Shown: positions 27,302-33,898 of the stretch, in pieces
How positions within the stretch are numbered: position 1 is the stretch's first letter
How the letters are laid out: the number at the start of each line of letters is the position of its first letter
From: Acidobacteriaceae bacterium
GTDB taxonomy: Bacteria > Acidobacteriota > Terriglobia > Terriglobales > Acidobacteriaceae
Direction of reading: 5' to 3'
NCBI GenBank assembly: GCA_003138515.1
Contig: PLGG01000046.1
Location: forward strand, 78,315 to 142,314
DNA: 64,000 bases
Position numbers and translations under genes: made by a program
The notes under the pieces: model-generated
The model's database searches: none
The model's input: the letters and a program-made list of their open reading frames with translations, nothing else
Told to the model about the DNA's origin: nothing

Positions 27302-27433
27302 GGCCGGTGGTGTAGGCAACGGATACTTCGAGAGCGGAGAATGCGGGTTCGAATCCCGCCGCGATTGGCGCAACCAGTCGCGTGGTCTAACGGCAGGACA
27401 TCCGATAATTCTGCTGCCGCTTGTTCCCCGGTC
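27302..27433 (+). ncRNA. YrlA-type Y RNA, unit 4
   Basis: The outer stem is GGCCGG (27302-27307) with CCGGTC (27428-27433), including one G-U pair. The 5' motif is GGTGGTGTAGG and the inner pairing is CGGAT/ATCCG. The T-arm is at 27343-27359 (GCGGG, TTCGAAT, CCCGC). The acceptor-like hairpin is unusually long, nine pairs with a CGCA loop (CGCGATTGG with CCAGTCGCG). The bases TG then precede a D-arm GTCT AACGGCA GGAC (27385-27399), again with GG. About 12 extra bases lie on the 3' side between the inner stem and the CCGCTTGTTCCCC motif. Confidence 0.87.
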
Positions 27434-27445
27434 ACAACGTCAACT

Positions 27446-27460
27446 GACGAGGCACTCGTC
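27446..27460 (+). other. Linker mini-hairpin after unit 4
   Basis: GACGA/TCGTC with a 5-base GC-richer loop, at the same distance after the unit as its counterparts. Confidence 0.55.
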
Positions 27461-27477
27461 CAAAACCAGGAAAGAAC

Positions 27478-27615
27478 GGCCGGTGGTGGTCGCAACGGAT
27501 ACTTCGACGCTTCCCCAAGGGGAGGCAGCGGGTTCGAATCCCGCCCGGAGCCGAAAGGCTTCAGAGCTCAAACGGTGAGCACCGAGAGCAACACCGTTGC
27601 ATTTGTTCCCCGGCC
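27478..27615 (+). ncRNA. YrlA-type Y RNA, unit 5
   Basis: The outer stem is GGCCGG (27478-27483) with CCGGCC (27610-27615). The inner stem is GCAACGG/CCGTTGC, fully paired. A small hairpin (TTCCCC/GGGGA) stands where a tRNA variable arm would be. The T-arm is at 27528-27544 (GCGGG, TTCGAAT, CCCGC). The acceptor-like part folds as GAGCC, loop GAAA, GGCTT. The D-arm is GCTC AAACGGT GAGC. The GTAG part of the 5' motif is replaced by GTGGTC. Confidence 0.85.
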
Positions 27616-27627
27616 AGAGTTTTTTGC

Positions 27628-27644
27628 GGACAATATTCTCGTCC
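27628..27644 (+). other. Linker mini-hairpin after unit 5
   Basis: GGAC/GTCC, four pairs with a 9-base loop, followed by the same CAAAAC spacer. This is a weaker version of the linker element. Confidence 0.4.
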
Positions 27645-27659
27645 AAAACAAGGAAAAAC

Positions 27660-27794
27660 GGCCGGTGGCGTAGGTTGCGGTTACTTCGCCTGATACGTCG
27701 GAGGCGCGGGTTCGATTCTCGCGGCGAGCTGCGAGGCTCGAAAGCTCTGTGGTCAGAGCGCCGCAAAAAGTCCGCCATCGCTTGTTCCCCGGCC
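27660..27794 (+). ncRNA. YrlA-type Y RNA, unit 6
   Basis: The outer stem is GGCCGG (27660-27665) with CCGGCC (27789-27794). The 5' motif is GGTGGCGTAGG and the inner stem is TTGCGG/CCGCAA. The T-arm is at 27706-27722, with one G-U pair in the stem (GCGGG, TTCGATT, CTCGC). The acceptor-like hairpin is CGAGC/GCTCG. The D-arm is GCTC TGTGGTCA GAGC. About 15 extra bases separate the inner stem from the 3' motif CGCTTGTTCCCC. Confidence 0.86.
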
Positions 27795-27809
27795 AGTAAG
27801 TTTGCACTG

Positions 27810-27827
27810 CGCGCATTTTGAAGCGCG
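27810..27827 (+). other. Linker hairpin after unit 6, unrelated sequence
   Basis: CGCGC (27810-27814) pairs with GCGCG (27823-27827) across an 8-base loop. It occupies the linker position of the GACGA-type mini-hairpins but has a different sequence. Confidence 0.45.
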
Positions 27828-27845
27828 TGACTCAAAAACCACTTT

Positions 27846-27959
27846 GACCGGTGGTGTTGGCAACGGTTCCATCAATGGGTTGCGGGTTCGAGTCCCGCCG
27901 TTGGCGCATGCCGCGTAGCTCAATGGCAGAGCAATACCGTCGCCGCTTGTTCCCCGGTC
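27846..27959 (+). ncRNA. YrlA-type Y RNA, unit 7
   Basis: The outer stem is GACCGG (27846-27851) with CCGGTC (27954-27959). The inner stem is GGCAACGGT/ACCGTCGCC with one A-C mismatch. UACUUC is replaced by UUCCAUC. The T-arm is at 27882-27898 (GCGGG, TTCGAGT, CCCGC). A short acceptor-like stem is closed by a GCAT loop, then TA, then D-arm GCTC AATGGCA GAGC (27918-27932). At 114 bases it is the shortest unit with a full tRNA-like domain. Confidence 0.86.
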
Positions 27960-27998
27960 ATCAACTTCCGGATTACCCGGATTAGAAACGAATGTGTC

Positions 27999-28343
27999 AT
28001 GAGCAAAGTAAACGTCAAGAACGGCTCGCAGTTCAGCAACCGACATCTCTGCCGAAGCTGCAGAAATGGCCAGGTTACGACCGGCTATCGCGAATCCGAT
28101 GTCTGGGTCATCTGCACCAACTCAAGTCCGGCAAGAATGGTTCCGTTTCCGGTCGAAGAATGCACCGATTTCTGGGACCGCAACCGGCCGAACTGGGATC
28201 AGATGGAAGATCTGGCGATCAGTTTCAGCGAAACCCGCACGAGGCCGATCCGCGGCTTCGCCGGGACCGGTTTCTCACAGTTCCCCGCAGCCGCCGATGG
28301 CGACGACGAGGACAAACAAGACGAGGCAGCGATCACTCGCTGA
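27999..28343 (+). CDS. Small Cys-rich protein encoded inside the Y RNA array
   Basis: A 114-residue protein lying between units 7 and 8. Four Cys residues are arranged as a CRSC knuckle near residue 18-21 (RHLCRSCRNGQV), one in VWVICTNSSP and one in PVEECTDFWD, a pattern that could bind one metal ion as a zinc-ribbon-like module. The middle carries FSETRTRPIRGFAGTGFS and the C-terminus is acidic (DGDDEDKQDEAA). No strong ribosome site precedes ATG 27999. I do not recognise the family. Its place between RNA units, on the same strand and before rsr, suggests it belongs to the same transcript and might act on these RNAs or on Ro; that is inference. Confidence 0.68.
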   Translation: MSKVNVKNGSQFSNRHLCRSCRNGQVTTGYRESDVWVICTNSSPARMVPFPVEECTDFWDRNRPNWDQMEDLAISFSETRTRPIRGFAGTGFSQFPAAADGDDEDKQDEAAITR

Positions 28344-28368
28344 CCTCAAACCAAAACCAGAATGAACC

Positions 28369-28504
28369 CGCCGGTGGCGCAGGGCACGGATACTTCGGGT
28401 AGAGCACCGCGAAAGCGAAGGTCACAAGTTCGAATCTTGTCGCCATCCAACAATGGCTGGCGTAGCTCAGAGCAACACCTTCCGCGCACGAATATTCCCC
28501 GGCG
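28369..28504 (+). ncRNA. YrlA-like Y RNA, unit 8, in the rsr leader
   Basis: The outer stem is CGCCGG (28369-28374) with CCGGCG (28499-28504); both outer pairs are changed relative to other units and remain complementary. The inner stem is GCACGGA/TCCGCGC with one A-C mismatch. A variable-arm-like hairpin ACCGC/GCGAAGGT precedes a T-arm whose five stem pairs are all replaced (ACAAG, TTCGAAT, CTTGT, 28424-28440). The acceptor-like stem is CGCCA/TGGCG, then TA. The D-arm is truncated to GCTCAGAGC and lacks GG. The unit ends 36 bases before the rsr ATG. Confidence 0.78.
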
Positions 28505-28539
28505 AGTTATTCTTGGTTCACTTAGAAAGGAGGCGCACG

Positions 28540-29907
28540 ATGCGCCTGAACATCTTCAAGCCCAAGCCGCGTCCGCGCACTCACGAGGGAGCTCGGGCCA
28601 GCGTCATCACTGCCGAGCAGGCCCTGCGCCGCTCTGTCCTCTCCTGCATGTTGTGGGAGGGCGAGTTTTACGAGGACGGCGTGCAGATCGCCGGCCGCAT
28701 TCATGAGCTGATCCCGCAGGTCGACGGCGAAAAGGTGGCCGCGCTGGCCGTCGAAGCTCGCGAACGTATGAAGCTGCGTCACGCCCCGCTTCTGCTCGTT
28801 CGCGAGATGGCGCGTCATGCTACGCATCGCGGCCTGGTGGCCGACACGCTCGCGCGCGTCATTCAGCGCGCCGACGAGCTCAGCGAATTCGTCGCCATCT
28901 ACTGGGCCGGCGGGCGTCAGCCGCTCTCCGCGCAGGTCAAGAAGGGCCTGGCCACCGCGTTCGGCAAGTTCGACGAGTACGCGCTGGCCAAGTACGACCG
29001 CGCCGGCGCTGTTCGCCTTCGCGACGTGCTCTTCCTCTGCCATGCGCGCCCCGCCGATGAGGCGCAGGCCGCATTGTGGAAGCGCCTGGTCGATAACCAG
29101 CTTGCCACGCCCGACACCTGGGAGGTTGCGCTTTCTGCAACCGGTCGCGGTGAGGATGCCGAAGGAAAGCGGGAAGTCGCCAAGCGCGAAGTGTGGGAGC
29201 GCCTGCTCGCCGATCGCAAGCTCGGCGCGTTGGCTCTCTTGCGCAACTTGCGCAACCTGCATCAGGCCGGCGTGACCGAAGAGCTGGTGCTGGCCGCGCT
29301 CGCTGAAATGAGGACGGACCGGGTTCTTCCCTTCCGTTTTCTAGCCGCCGCGCGTTCGGCTCCGCAGTGGGAGCAGCCTCTCGAGTTTGCCATGTTCCGT
29401 TCGCTCGAAGGCCGCGCATCCACTCTGCGCGGTCACACCGTGCTGCTGGTCGACGTCTCCGGCTCCATGGAGGCGCCGCTGTCGCGCCGTTCCGAGATGC
29501 GCCGGACTGACGCTGCTTACGGCCTGGCGATCCTGCTGCGCGAAATCGCCGAGAAGGTCACCATCTACACGTTCTCCGATGAAGCAAAGCTGGTGCCGTC
29601 GCGCCGTGGCATGGCGCTACGCGACGCGCTCGACGCGAGCCAGCCGCACTCGGGAACGTACCTCGGCAAGGCGCTGAGCCATGTCGAGGCCGAAAACCGG
29701 GCCGGCTGCGACCGCCTCATCGTCATCACCGATGAGCAGTCGCACGACAGCGTCCCCGCGCCGCGCGGCAAGGGCTACGTGATCAACGTGGCTTCCAACC
29801 GCAACGGCGTCGGCTACGGCCCGTGGACTCACGTCGACGGCTGGAGCGAAGCGGTGGTCGACTACATCGCCGAGCTCGAAGCCAGCGTCGGCACGCCGGG
29901 CGTGTAA
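28540..29907 (+). CDS. rsr: Ro60 ortholog Rsr (TROVE and vWA domains)
   Basis: A 455-residue bacterial Ro protein. Residues about 20-290 are the helical-repeat TROVE ring that binds single-stranded 3' ends and Y RNA (EFVAIYWAGGRQPLSAQVKKG, YALAKYDR, RDVLFLCHARP, LLRNLRN). Residues about 298-450 are a vWA domain with an intact MIDAS: D305, S307, S309 in DVSGSM, T373 in GTYLGKA and D398 in ITDEQSHD. The start is ATG 28540, with AAAGGAGG six bases upstream; a longer frame from 28453 would run through RNA unit 8. In Deinococcus and Salmonella, Rsr with Y RNA works with RNases or RNA repair. No rtcB, rtcA or pnp gene lies nearby. Confidence 0.95.
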   Translation: MRLNIFKPKPRPRTHEGARASVITAEQALRRSVLSCMLWEGEFYEDGVQIAGRIHELIPQVDGEKVAALAVEARERMKLRHAPLLLVREMARHATHRGLVADTLARVIQRADELSEFVAIYWAGGRQPLSAQVKKGLATAFGKFDEYALAKYDRAGAVRLRDVLFLCHARPADEAQAALWKRLVDNQLATPDTWEVALSATGRGEDAEGKREVAKREVWERLLADRKLGALALLRNLRNLHQAGVTEELVLAALAEMRTDRVLPFRFLAAARSAPQWEQPLEFAMFRSLEGRASTLRGHTVLLVDVSGSMEAPLSRRSEMRRTDAAYGLAILLREIAEKVTIYTFSDEAKLVPSRRGMALRDALDASQPHSGTYLGKALSHVEAENRAGCDRLIVITDEQSHDSVPAPRGKGYVINVASNRNGVGYGPWTHVDGWSEAVVDYIAELEASVGTPGV

Positions 29908-29938
29908 AAACGTGCATCCGACAATCAACGCAAAACAT

Positions 29939-29973
29939 TTCGGGGAGCAGTCGCAACAAGGCCGCTCCCCGAA
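29939..29973 (+). terminator. Rho-independent terminator after rsr
   Basis: A 10-bp stem (29939-29948 with 29964-29973) is followed by TTCTTTCT. It lies 31 bases after the rsr stop and just before the convergent aquaporin gene. Confidence 0.75.
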
Positions 29974-29992
29974 TTCTTTCTGTAGCCGCGCC

Positions 29993-30682
29993 TCAGTCCG
30001 CCGCCAGCAATTTCGTCCGGAAGAATAATCCGGCAGCAATTCCGCCCAGGCTGGGAAACACCAGGAACAGCCACAACTGTTTCATTGCCTGACCGCCCAC
30101 AAAAATCGCCGGCCCAAGGCTCCGCGCCGGATTCACGCTCACGCCCGTAATGTGGATGCCGAAGATGTGAATCGCCACCAGCGTAATGCCGATCGCCAGT
30201 CCGGCGAATCCCGCCGGCGCGCTCTTCTGCGTCGACCCCAGAATCACAATCACGAAGATCATGGTTGCAAAGAACTCAAACAGGATTGCAGAAGGCTCGT
30301 TGTATCCGCCCTGATAGCCCGGTCCCCAGCCATCCTGGCCAAGCCCATTCACCGCAAGGCTGTATCCGGTTGAGCCGACCGCAATCATCAGCAGCAGCCC
30401 TGCCGCGAGAATCGCTCCTACAAACTGCCCTACCCAGTAGCCGATCATCTCGCCGAAGCTCATCCGCCCGGCAACCCAGACGCCCAGGCTCACCGCTGGG
30501 TTGATGTGACAACCCGAAATTGGGCCGATTGCATATGCCGCTGCGATCAGACCCAGCCCGAAGGCGAGGGCGATGCCGACAATGCCAACCAATCCTGGCA
30601 CGCCACCGGTAATCACCGCTGTTCCACAGCCAAACAACACCAAAATGAATGTGCCCACCAGTTCCGCAAAGTACTTCTTCAC
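29993..30682 (-). CDS. Aquaporin (MIP family)
   Basis: A 229-residue channel with six membrane segments and two NPA half-helices: HINPAVSLG (N61) and VNPARSLGPA in the second half. The Arg following the second NPA is the selectivity-filter residue, and the preceding residues (HITGVSVNPAR) fit the water-selective AqpZ group better than glycerol facilitators. Translation should start at GTG 30682, where AAGGAGG lies four bases upstream; the longer frame to 30814 is an artefact. It faces rsr tail-to-tail across a terminator. A functional link with Ro is not indicated. Confidence 0.9.
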   Translation of the reverse strand: MKKYFAELVGTFILVLFGCGTAVITGGVPGLVGIVGIALAFGLGLIAAAYAIGPISGCHINPAVSLGVWVAGRMSFGEMIGYWVGQFVGAILAAGLLLMIAVGSTGYSLAVNGLGQDGWGPGYQGGYNEPSAILFEFFATMIFVIVILGSTQKSAPAGFAGLAIGITLVAIHIFGIHITGVSVNPARSLGPAIFVGGQAMKQLWLFLVFPSLGGIAAGLFFRTKLLAAD

Positions 30683-30994
30683 GTTTCCTCCTTGTTCGTG
30701 TCGAGAGAGTTTTTCGCAGGTGCTGCCGTGCATGGCAATCCACGCCAGCCGCGGGCCTGCGCCGAGGGGAATCGAGAACGCGCCCCAATCCATCGCGACA
30801 TTCCATGATGGCAAAATGCGCGTACGCAGTTTTGCAGACGCGCGACGGCTCAGTCAAGAAAAAATCCGCTTACAAAAAAGAGTACTTACTGGGGAAAAAC
30901 AGCGGCCCCTGAGACGGACAATCCGCCAGATCCCTCACCTCGTTCATGTGCAATTCATCGTGTGCCGCGCCGCTCGCCGTGCTAACGTTCAAGC
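30683..30994. other. Intergenic region between divergent genes
   Basis: About 310 bases separate the aquaporin start (minus) from the methyltransferase start (plus). It should hold both promoters. I see no gene, RNA or repeat in it that I can support; an A-rich patch lies near 30850-30900. Confidence 0.5.
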
Positions 30995-31795
30995 GTGAGC
31001 GTTGGCACGCCAGGCAAGTTGGAAGCGAAGAAGGCCGCCTCCGGCAGACGCCGCTTGCCAGGGCTGGCCGAGAAAGATGGCCTGATCCGCCACCCCTTCG
31101 ATCTTGAATTTGGCGTCCGCACCAGCGGCCTGGTTGCGGGCCGGCATCTCGGCTCAGGCCACCGTCACGATCGCCATGTAACGGCCTACTACGCAGTCAC
31201 ACCATCCGTCTTTCAAGGAATCATCGTGCGCTGGCGCCAATGCCGCCCGCTCGCGCCTATCGACGCGTGCACGTTTGTCGATCTCGGCGCCGGCATGGGC
31301 AGAGCCATGCTGCTGGCCGCCGCTTATCCGTTTCGCAAGGTAGTTGGCGTCGAATTGCATCCGGCGCTGACCCGCATCGCCCGCAGGAATCTCGCGCTCT
31401 GGCGTGCCGCAAAGCGCACCCGCGTGCCCATGTGTATGCATTGCCGCGATGCCGCGGATTTCCCGCTTCCCGCCGGACCATGTATCGCATTTCTCTTCAA
31501 TCCCTTCGGCGCACCCGTGCTGCGCCGCATCTTGCGCTCCTGGACCCGTACCCTCGTCGAACGCGCGAGCCAGCTCGACATTCTCTACGTGAACAACGAG
31601 CAGGAGAACGTACTCAGGCGCGAGCCCGGATTCGAGCGGCTCTTTCACGGCCAGATCCGCCGCTCGCACGCCGACGCTGTCGCGGATCGCACGATTCTCA
31701 AGCGCCAGCCAGGCGCGGAATACGCCGCACCCGGATGGGAGGACTGCTCAATTTATCGCTGGGTCGGGAGGGAACCGTCGACCAAACGGCCGTGA
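30995..31795 (+). CDS. SAM-dependent methyltransferase-like protein
   Basis: A 266-residue protein with a class I methyltransferase core: motif I is TFVDLGAGMGRAMLLAAAYP near residue 90, the strand-2 acidic residue is in VVGVELHPALTRIARRN, and IAFLFNPFGAPVLRRIL stands at the motif IV position. N-terminal basic residues and DLEFGVRTSGLVAG precede the core, a pattern seen in several uncharacterised bacterial proteins. It begins at GTG 30995 without a strong ribosome site. The substrate is unknown; NPFG rather than NPPY argues against a DNA adenine enzyme. Confidence 0.75.
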   Translation: MSVGTPGKLEAKKAASGRRRLPGLAEKDGLIRHPFDLEFGVRTSGLVAGRHLGSGHRHDRHVTAYYAVTPSVFQGIIVRWRQCRPLAPIDACTFVDLGAGMGRAMLLAAAYPFRKVVGVELHPALTRIARRNLALWRAAKRTRVPMCMHCRDAADFPLPAGPCIAFLFNPFGAPVLRRILRSWTRTLVERASQLDILYVNNEQENVLRREPGFERLFHGQIRRSHADAVADRTILKRQPGAEYAAPGWEDCSIYRWVGREPSTKRP

Positions 31796-31863
31796 TTCCA
31801 GTTCCTCCGGTAAGCGTTTTCAAGATTGTCAAGCCAAGTGAGCTACTGTAAGATTGCGGGGTC

Positions 31864-33777
31864 ATGAACAAGTCAATCGCAGTCGCCGCTTTCCTTACTT
31901 CCGCACTTCTTCCTTTCAGCCTGCTCACGCAGTCGCCTTCGCTTACCATTCAGCCCTCGCTCACAATTGAAGTCGATCATCCCACCTCCAAGGTCAGCCC
32001 CACGCTCTACGGCCTTATGACCGAGGAGATCAATTACTCCTACGACGGCGGCATTTACGGTGAGTTGGTGCGCGACCGCACCCTTGGCCATGAGTGGGAC
32101 GCAATCAGACTGTGGCCGACGGTGGCTCGCGGCGACTCCATCGTGAACGTCTCCGCTGATGACTCCAGTGGGCCAAGCCCCGCGCTCACGCGCAGCCTCA
32201 GGGTCACTGTTTCCAAGGCCAGTGAATCCTCGCCTGCTGGAGTTGAAAACGCCGGCTATTGGGGCATCCCCGTGCGCCCGCACATCGCGTATAGCGGATC
32301 TTTTTACGCAATGACGGACAGCCCGGGCATTCCCGTCACCGTCACGCTGCAGAACGATCAAACTGGCGTCGTTGCCGCCTCGGCCGCCGTCACCGGGCTA
32401 ACCGGCGAGTGGAAGCGCTTCACTTACACTCTCAAGACCGGCGATGTTCCCGTCTCGTCGAACAACCATCTCATCCTGACCATCGCAAAGCCGGCGACAG
32501 TCTGGCTCAATCTGGTCTCGCTCTTTCCGCCCACCTATCACGACCGCCCCGGTGGCAATCGCGCCGACATCATGAACCTGCTTGCCGGAATGCAGCCGAA
32601 ATTCCTGCGCCTGCCCGGCGGCAATTATCTTGAGGGCGAACATATCGCCGAGCGCTTTGACTGGAAAAAGACCATCGGTCCGTGGGTCGACCGCCCCACC
32701 CACATGAGCCCCTGGCACTATCGCTCGTCCGACGGCATGGGCTTGCTCGAGTTCCTCGAGTGGTGCGAAGACCTGAAGATGCAGCCAGTCCTCGCCGTTT
32801 ATGCCGGATACTCGCTTGCACAGGAGCACGTCGATCCCGGCCCAGCGCTGGAACCCTACGTGCAGGACGCGCTTGACGAAATCGAGTACGTCACCGGCAG
32901 CGCCGACACCAAATGGGGAGCCGAGCGCGCCAAAGACGGCCATCCCGCGCCCTTCCCGCTCCGCTACATCGAAGTCGGCAACGAAGATCAATTCGACCAC
33001 TCCCACTCGTACGACGGTCGATTTGCGCAGTTCTATCGCGCCATCAAGCAGCGCCATCCCGATCTCCAGATCATTGCCACCGCTCCTGTGAAGAGCGTAG
33101 CGCCCGACGTTCTCGACGAGCACTTCTACATGTCCGCTGCGCAATCTTTTTCTGAAGCGCATCACTACGACGCCGCCGATCGCAACGGCCCGAAGATCTT
33201 CGTCGGCGAGTGGGCCACGCGCGAGGGCGACCCCACGCCGAACCTTGAAGCCGCTCTGGCCGATGCCGCCTGGCTCACGGGACTCGAGCGCAACAGCGAT
33301 CTGGTCATCATGTCCAGCTACGCACCGCTCTTCGTCGAAGTCAATCCCGGCGGCATGCAATGGGCGCCGGACCTCATCGGCTACGACGCGCTCTCAAGTT
33401 ACGGCTCGCCCAGCTACTGGACGCAGGTCATGTTCTCCACTCACCTGGGAACCGAGGTTGTACCCGCAGCGCTGGCCGACGCGCCGCCACGTGTTTTCAC
33501 ATCCGTGACGCGCGACGATACAACGCACAAACTCTTCGTCAAAGTGGTGAACGCAACCTCGACCTCGCAATCGGTCGCCATCTCGCTCACTGGAGTCAAA
33601 AAGCTCGCGCCGCAGGCCAAGCTCACCACGATGAGCGGCAAAACCCCGAATGCGACCAACAGCATCACGCATCCTGACGCGGTCGTCCCGATCACGCACA
33701 CGGTCTCAATAGCGGGTCCAAAATTCACCCGGACCTTCGCGCCGTACTCGGTGAATGTGCTGGAGTTGAGCTACTAA
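31864..33777 (+). CDS. Alpha-L-arabinofuranosidase, GH51, exported
   Basis: A 637-residue exported glycoside hydrolase. A signal peptide (IAVAAFLTSALLPFSLLTQS) is followed by the start typical of GH51 (VSPTLYGLMTEEINYSYDGGIYGELVRDR). A carbohydrate-binding-like beta domain occupies about 90-215. The catalytic barrel carries the acid/base E374 in EVGNEDQF and the nucleophile E449 in FVGEWATREG. A C-terminal beta-sandwich closes the protein. It would release arabinose from arabinan or arabinoxylan. It fits the plant-polymer degrading lifestyle suggested by the GH79-like and sugar-acid genes nearby. Confidence 0.9.
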   Translation: MNKSIAVAAFLTSALLPFSLLTQSPSLTIQPSLTIEVDHPTSKVSPTLYGLMTEEINYSYDGGIYGELVRDRTLGHEWDAIRLWPTVARGDSIVNVSADDSSGPSPALTRSLRVTVSKASESSPAGVENAGYWGIPVRPHIAYSGSFYAMTDSPGIPVTVTLQNDQTGVVAASAAVTGLTGEWKRFTYTLKTGDVPVSSNNHLILTIAKPATVWLNLVSLFPPTYHDRPGGNRADIMNLLAGMQPKFLRLPGGNYLEGEHIAERFDWKKTIGPWVDRPTHMSPWHYRSSDGMGLLEFLEWCEDLKMQPVLAVYAGYSLAQEHVDPGPALEPYVQDALDEIEYVTGSADTKWGAERAKDGHPAPFPLRYIEVGNEDQFDHSHSYDGRFAQFYRAIKQRHPDLQIIATAPVKSVAPDVLDEHFYMSAAQSFSEAHHYDAADRNGPKIFVGEWATREGDPTPNLEAALADAAWLTGLERNSDLVIMSSYAPLFVEVNPGGMQWAPDLIGYDALSSYGSPSYWTQVMFSTHLGTEVVPAALADAPPRVFTSVTRDDTTHKLFVKVVNATSTSQSVAISLTGVKKLAPQAKLTTMSGKTPNATNSITHPDAVVPITHTVSIAGPKFTRTFAPYSVNVLELSY

Positions 33778-33898
33778 CTCCCGCTTCCGCGAGAGAGTGC
33801 GTGGCTCAAAGTCGCTTCCAGTCCTCGCGCAAGTCGGGTAAAGTAAATTCATTGTGATTATCGATTTCGCCAGGCGCGCACACGACCATAACTGGGAG

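Larger units (their letters stand above)
26784..28504 (+). repeat. Tandem array of eight Y RNA-like units upstream of rsr
   Basis: Units start at 26784, 26961, 27131, 27302, 27478, 27660, 27846 and 28369; the period is 170-186 bases for units 2-7. Each begins with a stem containing CCGG (CCGAG in the first), then GUGG(C/U)G, an inner stem and usually UACUUC. Each ends with (U)GUUCCC(C/U)CGG or a close variant. The outermost two base pairs differ between units but stay complementary: C-G/A-U, G-C/A-U, G-C/G-U, G-C/G-C and C-G/G-C. That is direct covariation evidence for a structured RNA. Five units carry a full permuted tRNA-like domain. Confidence 0.88.

Noticed and set aside
26935..27835. 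Several open frames of 70-190 codons run through the Y RNA array on both strands.
   Set aside because: They are repeats of the RNA sequence read as protein, share no ribosome sites and resemble only each other.
27177..28440. T-arm sequences in the array look like tRNA genes or tRNA pseudogenes.
   Set aside because: The order of parts is permuted (T-arm, closed acceptor stem, D-arm), there is no anticodon loop, and every unit is closed by a long stem with Ro-type motifs.
26784..28504. CRISPR-like regular repeats.
   Set aside because: Repeat period is about 175 bases, the repeated parts are discontinuous and pair with each other, and no cas genes are present.
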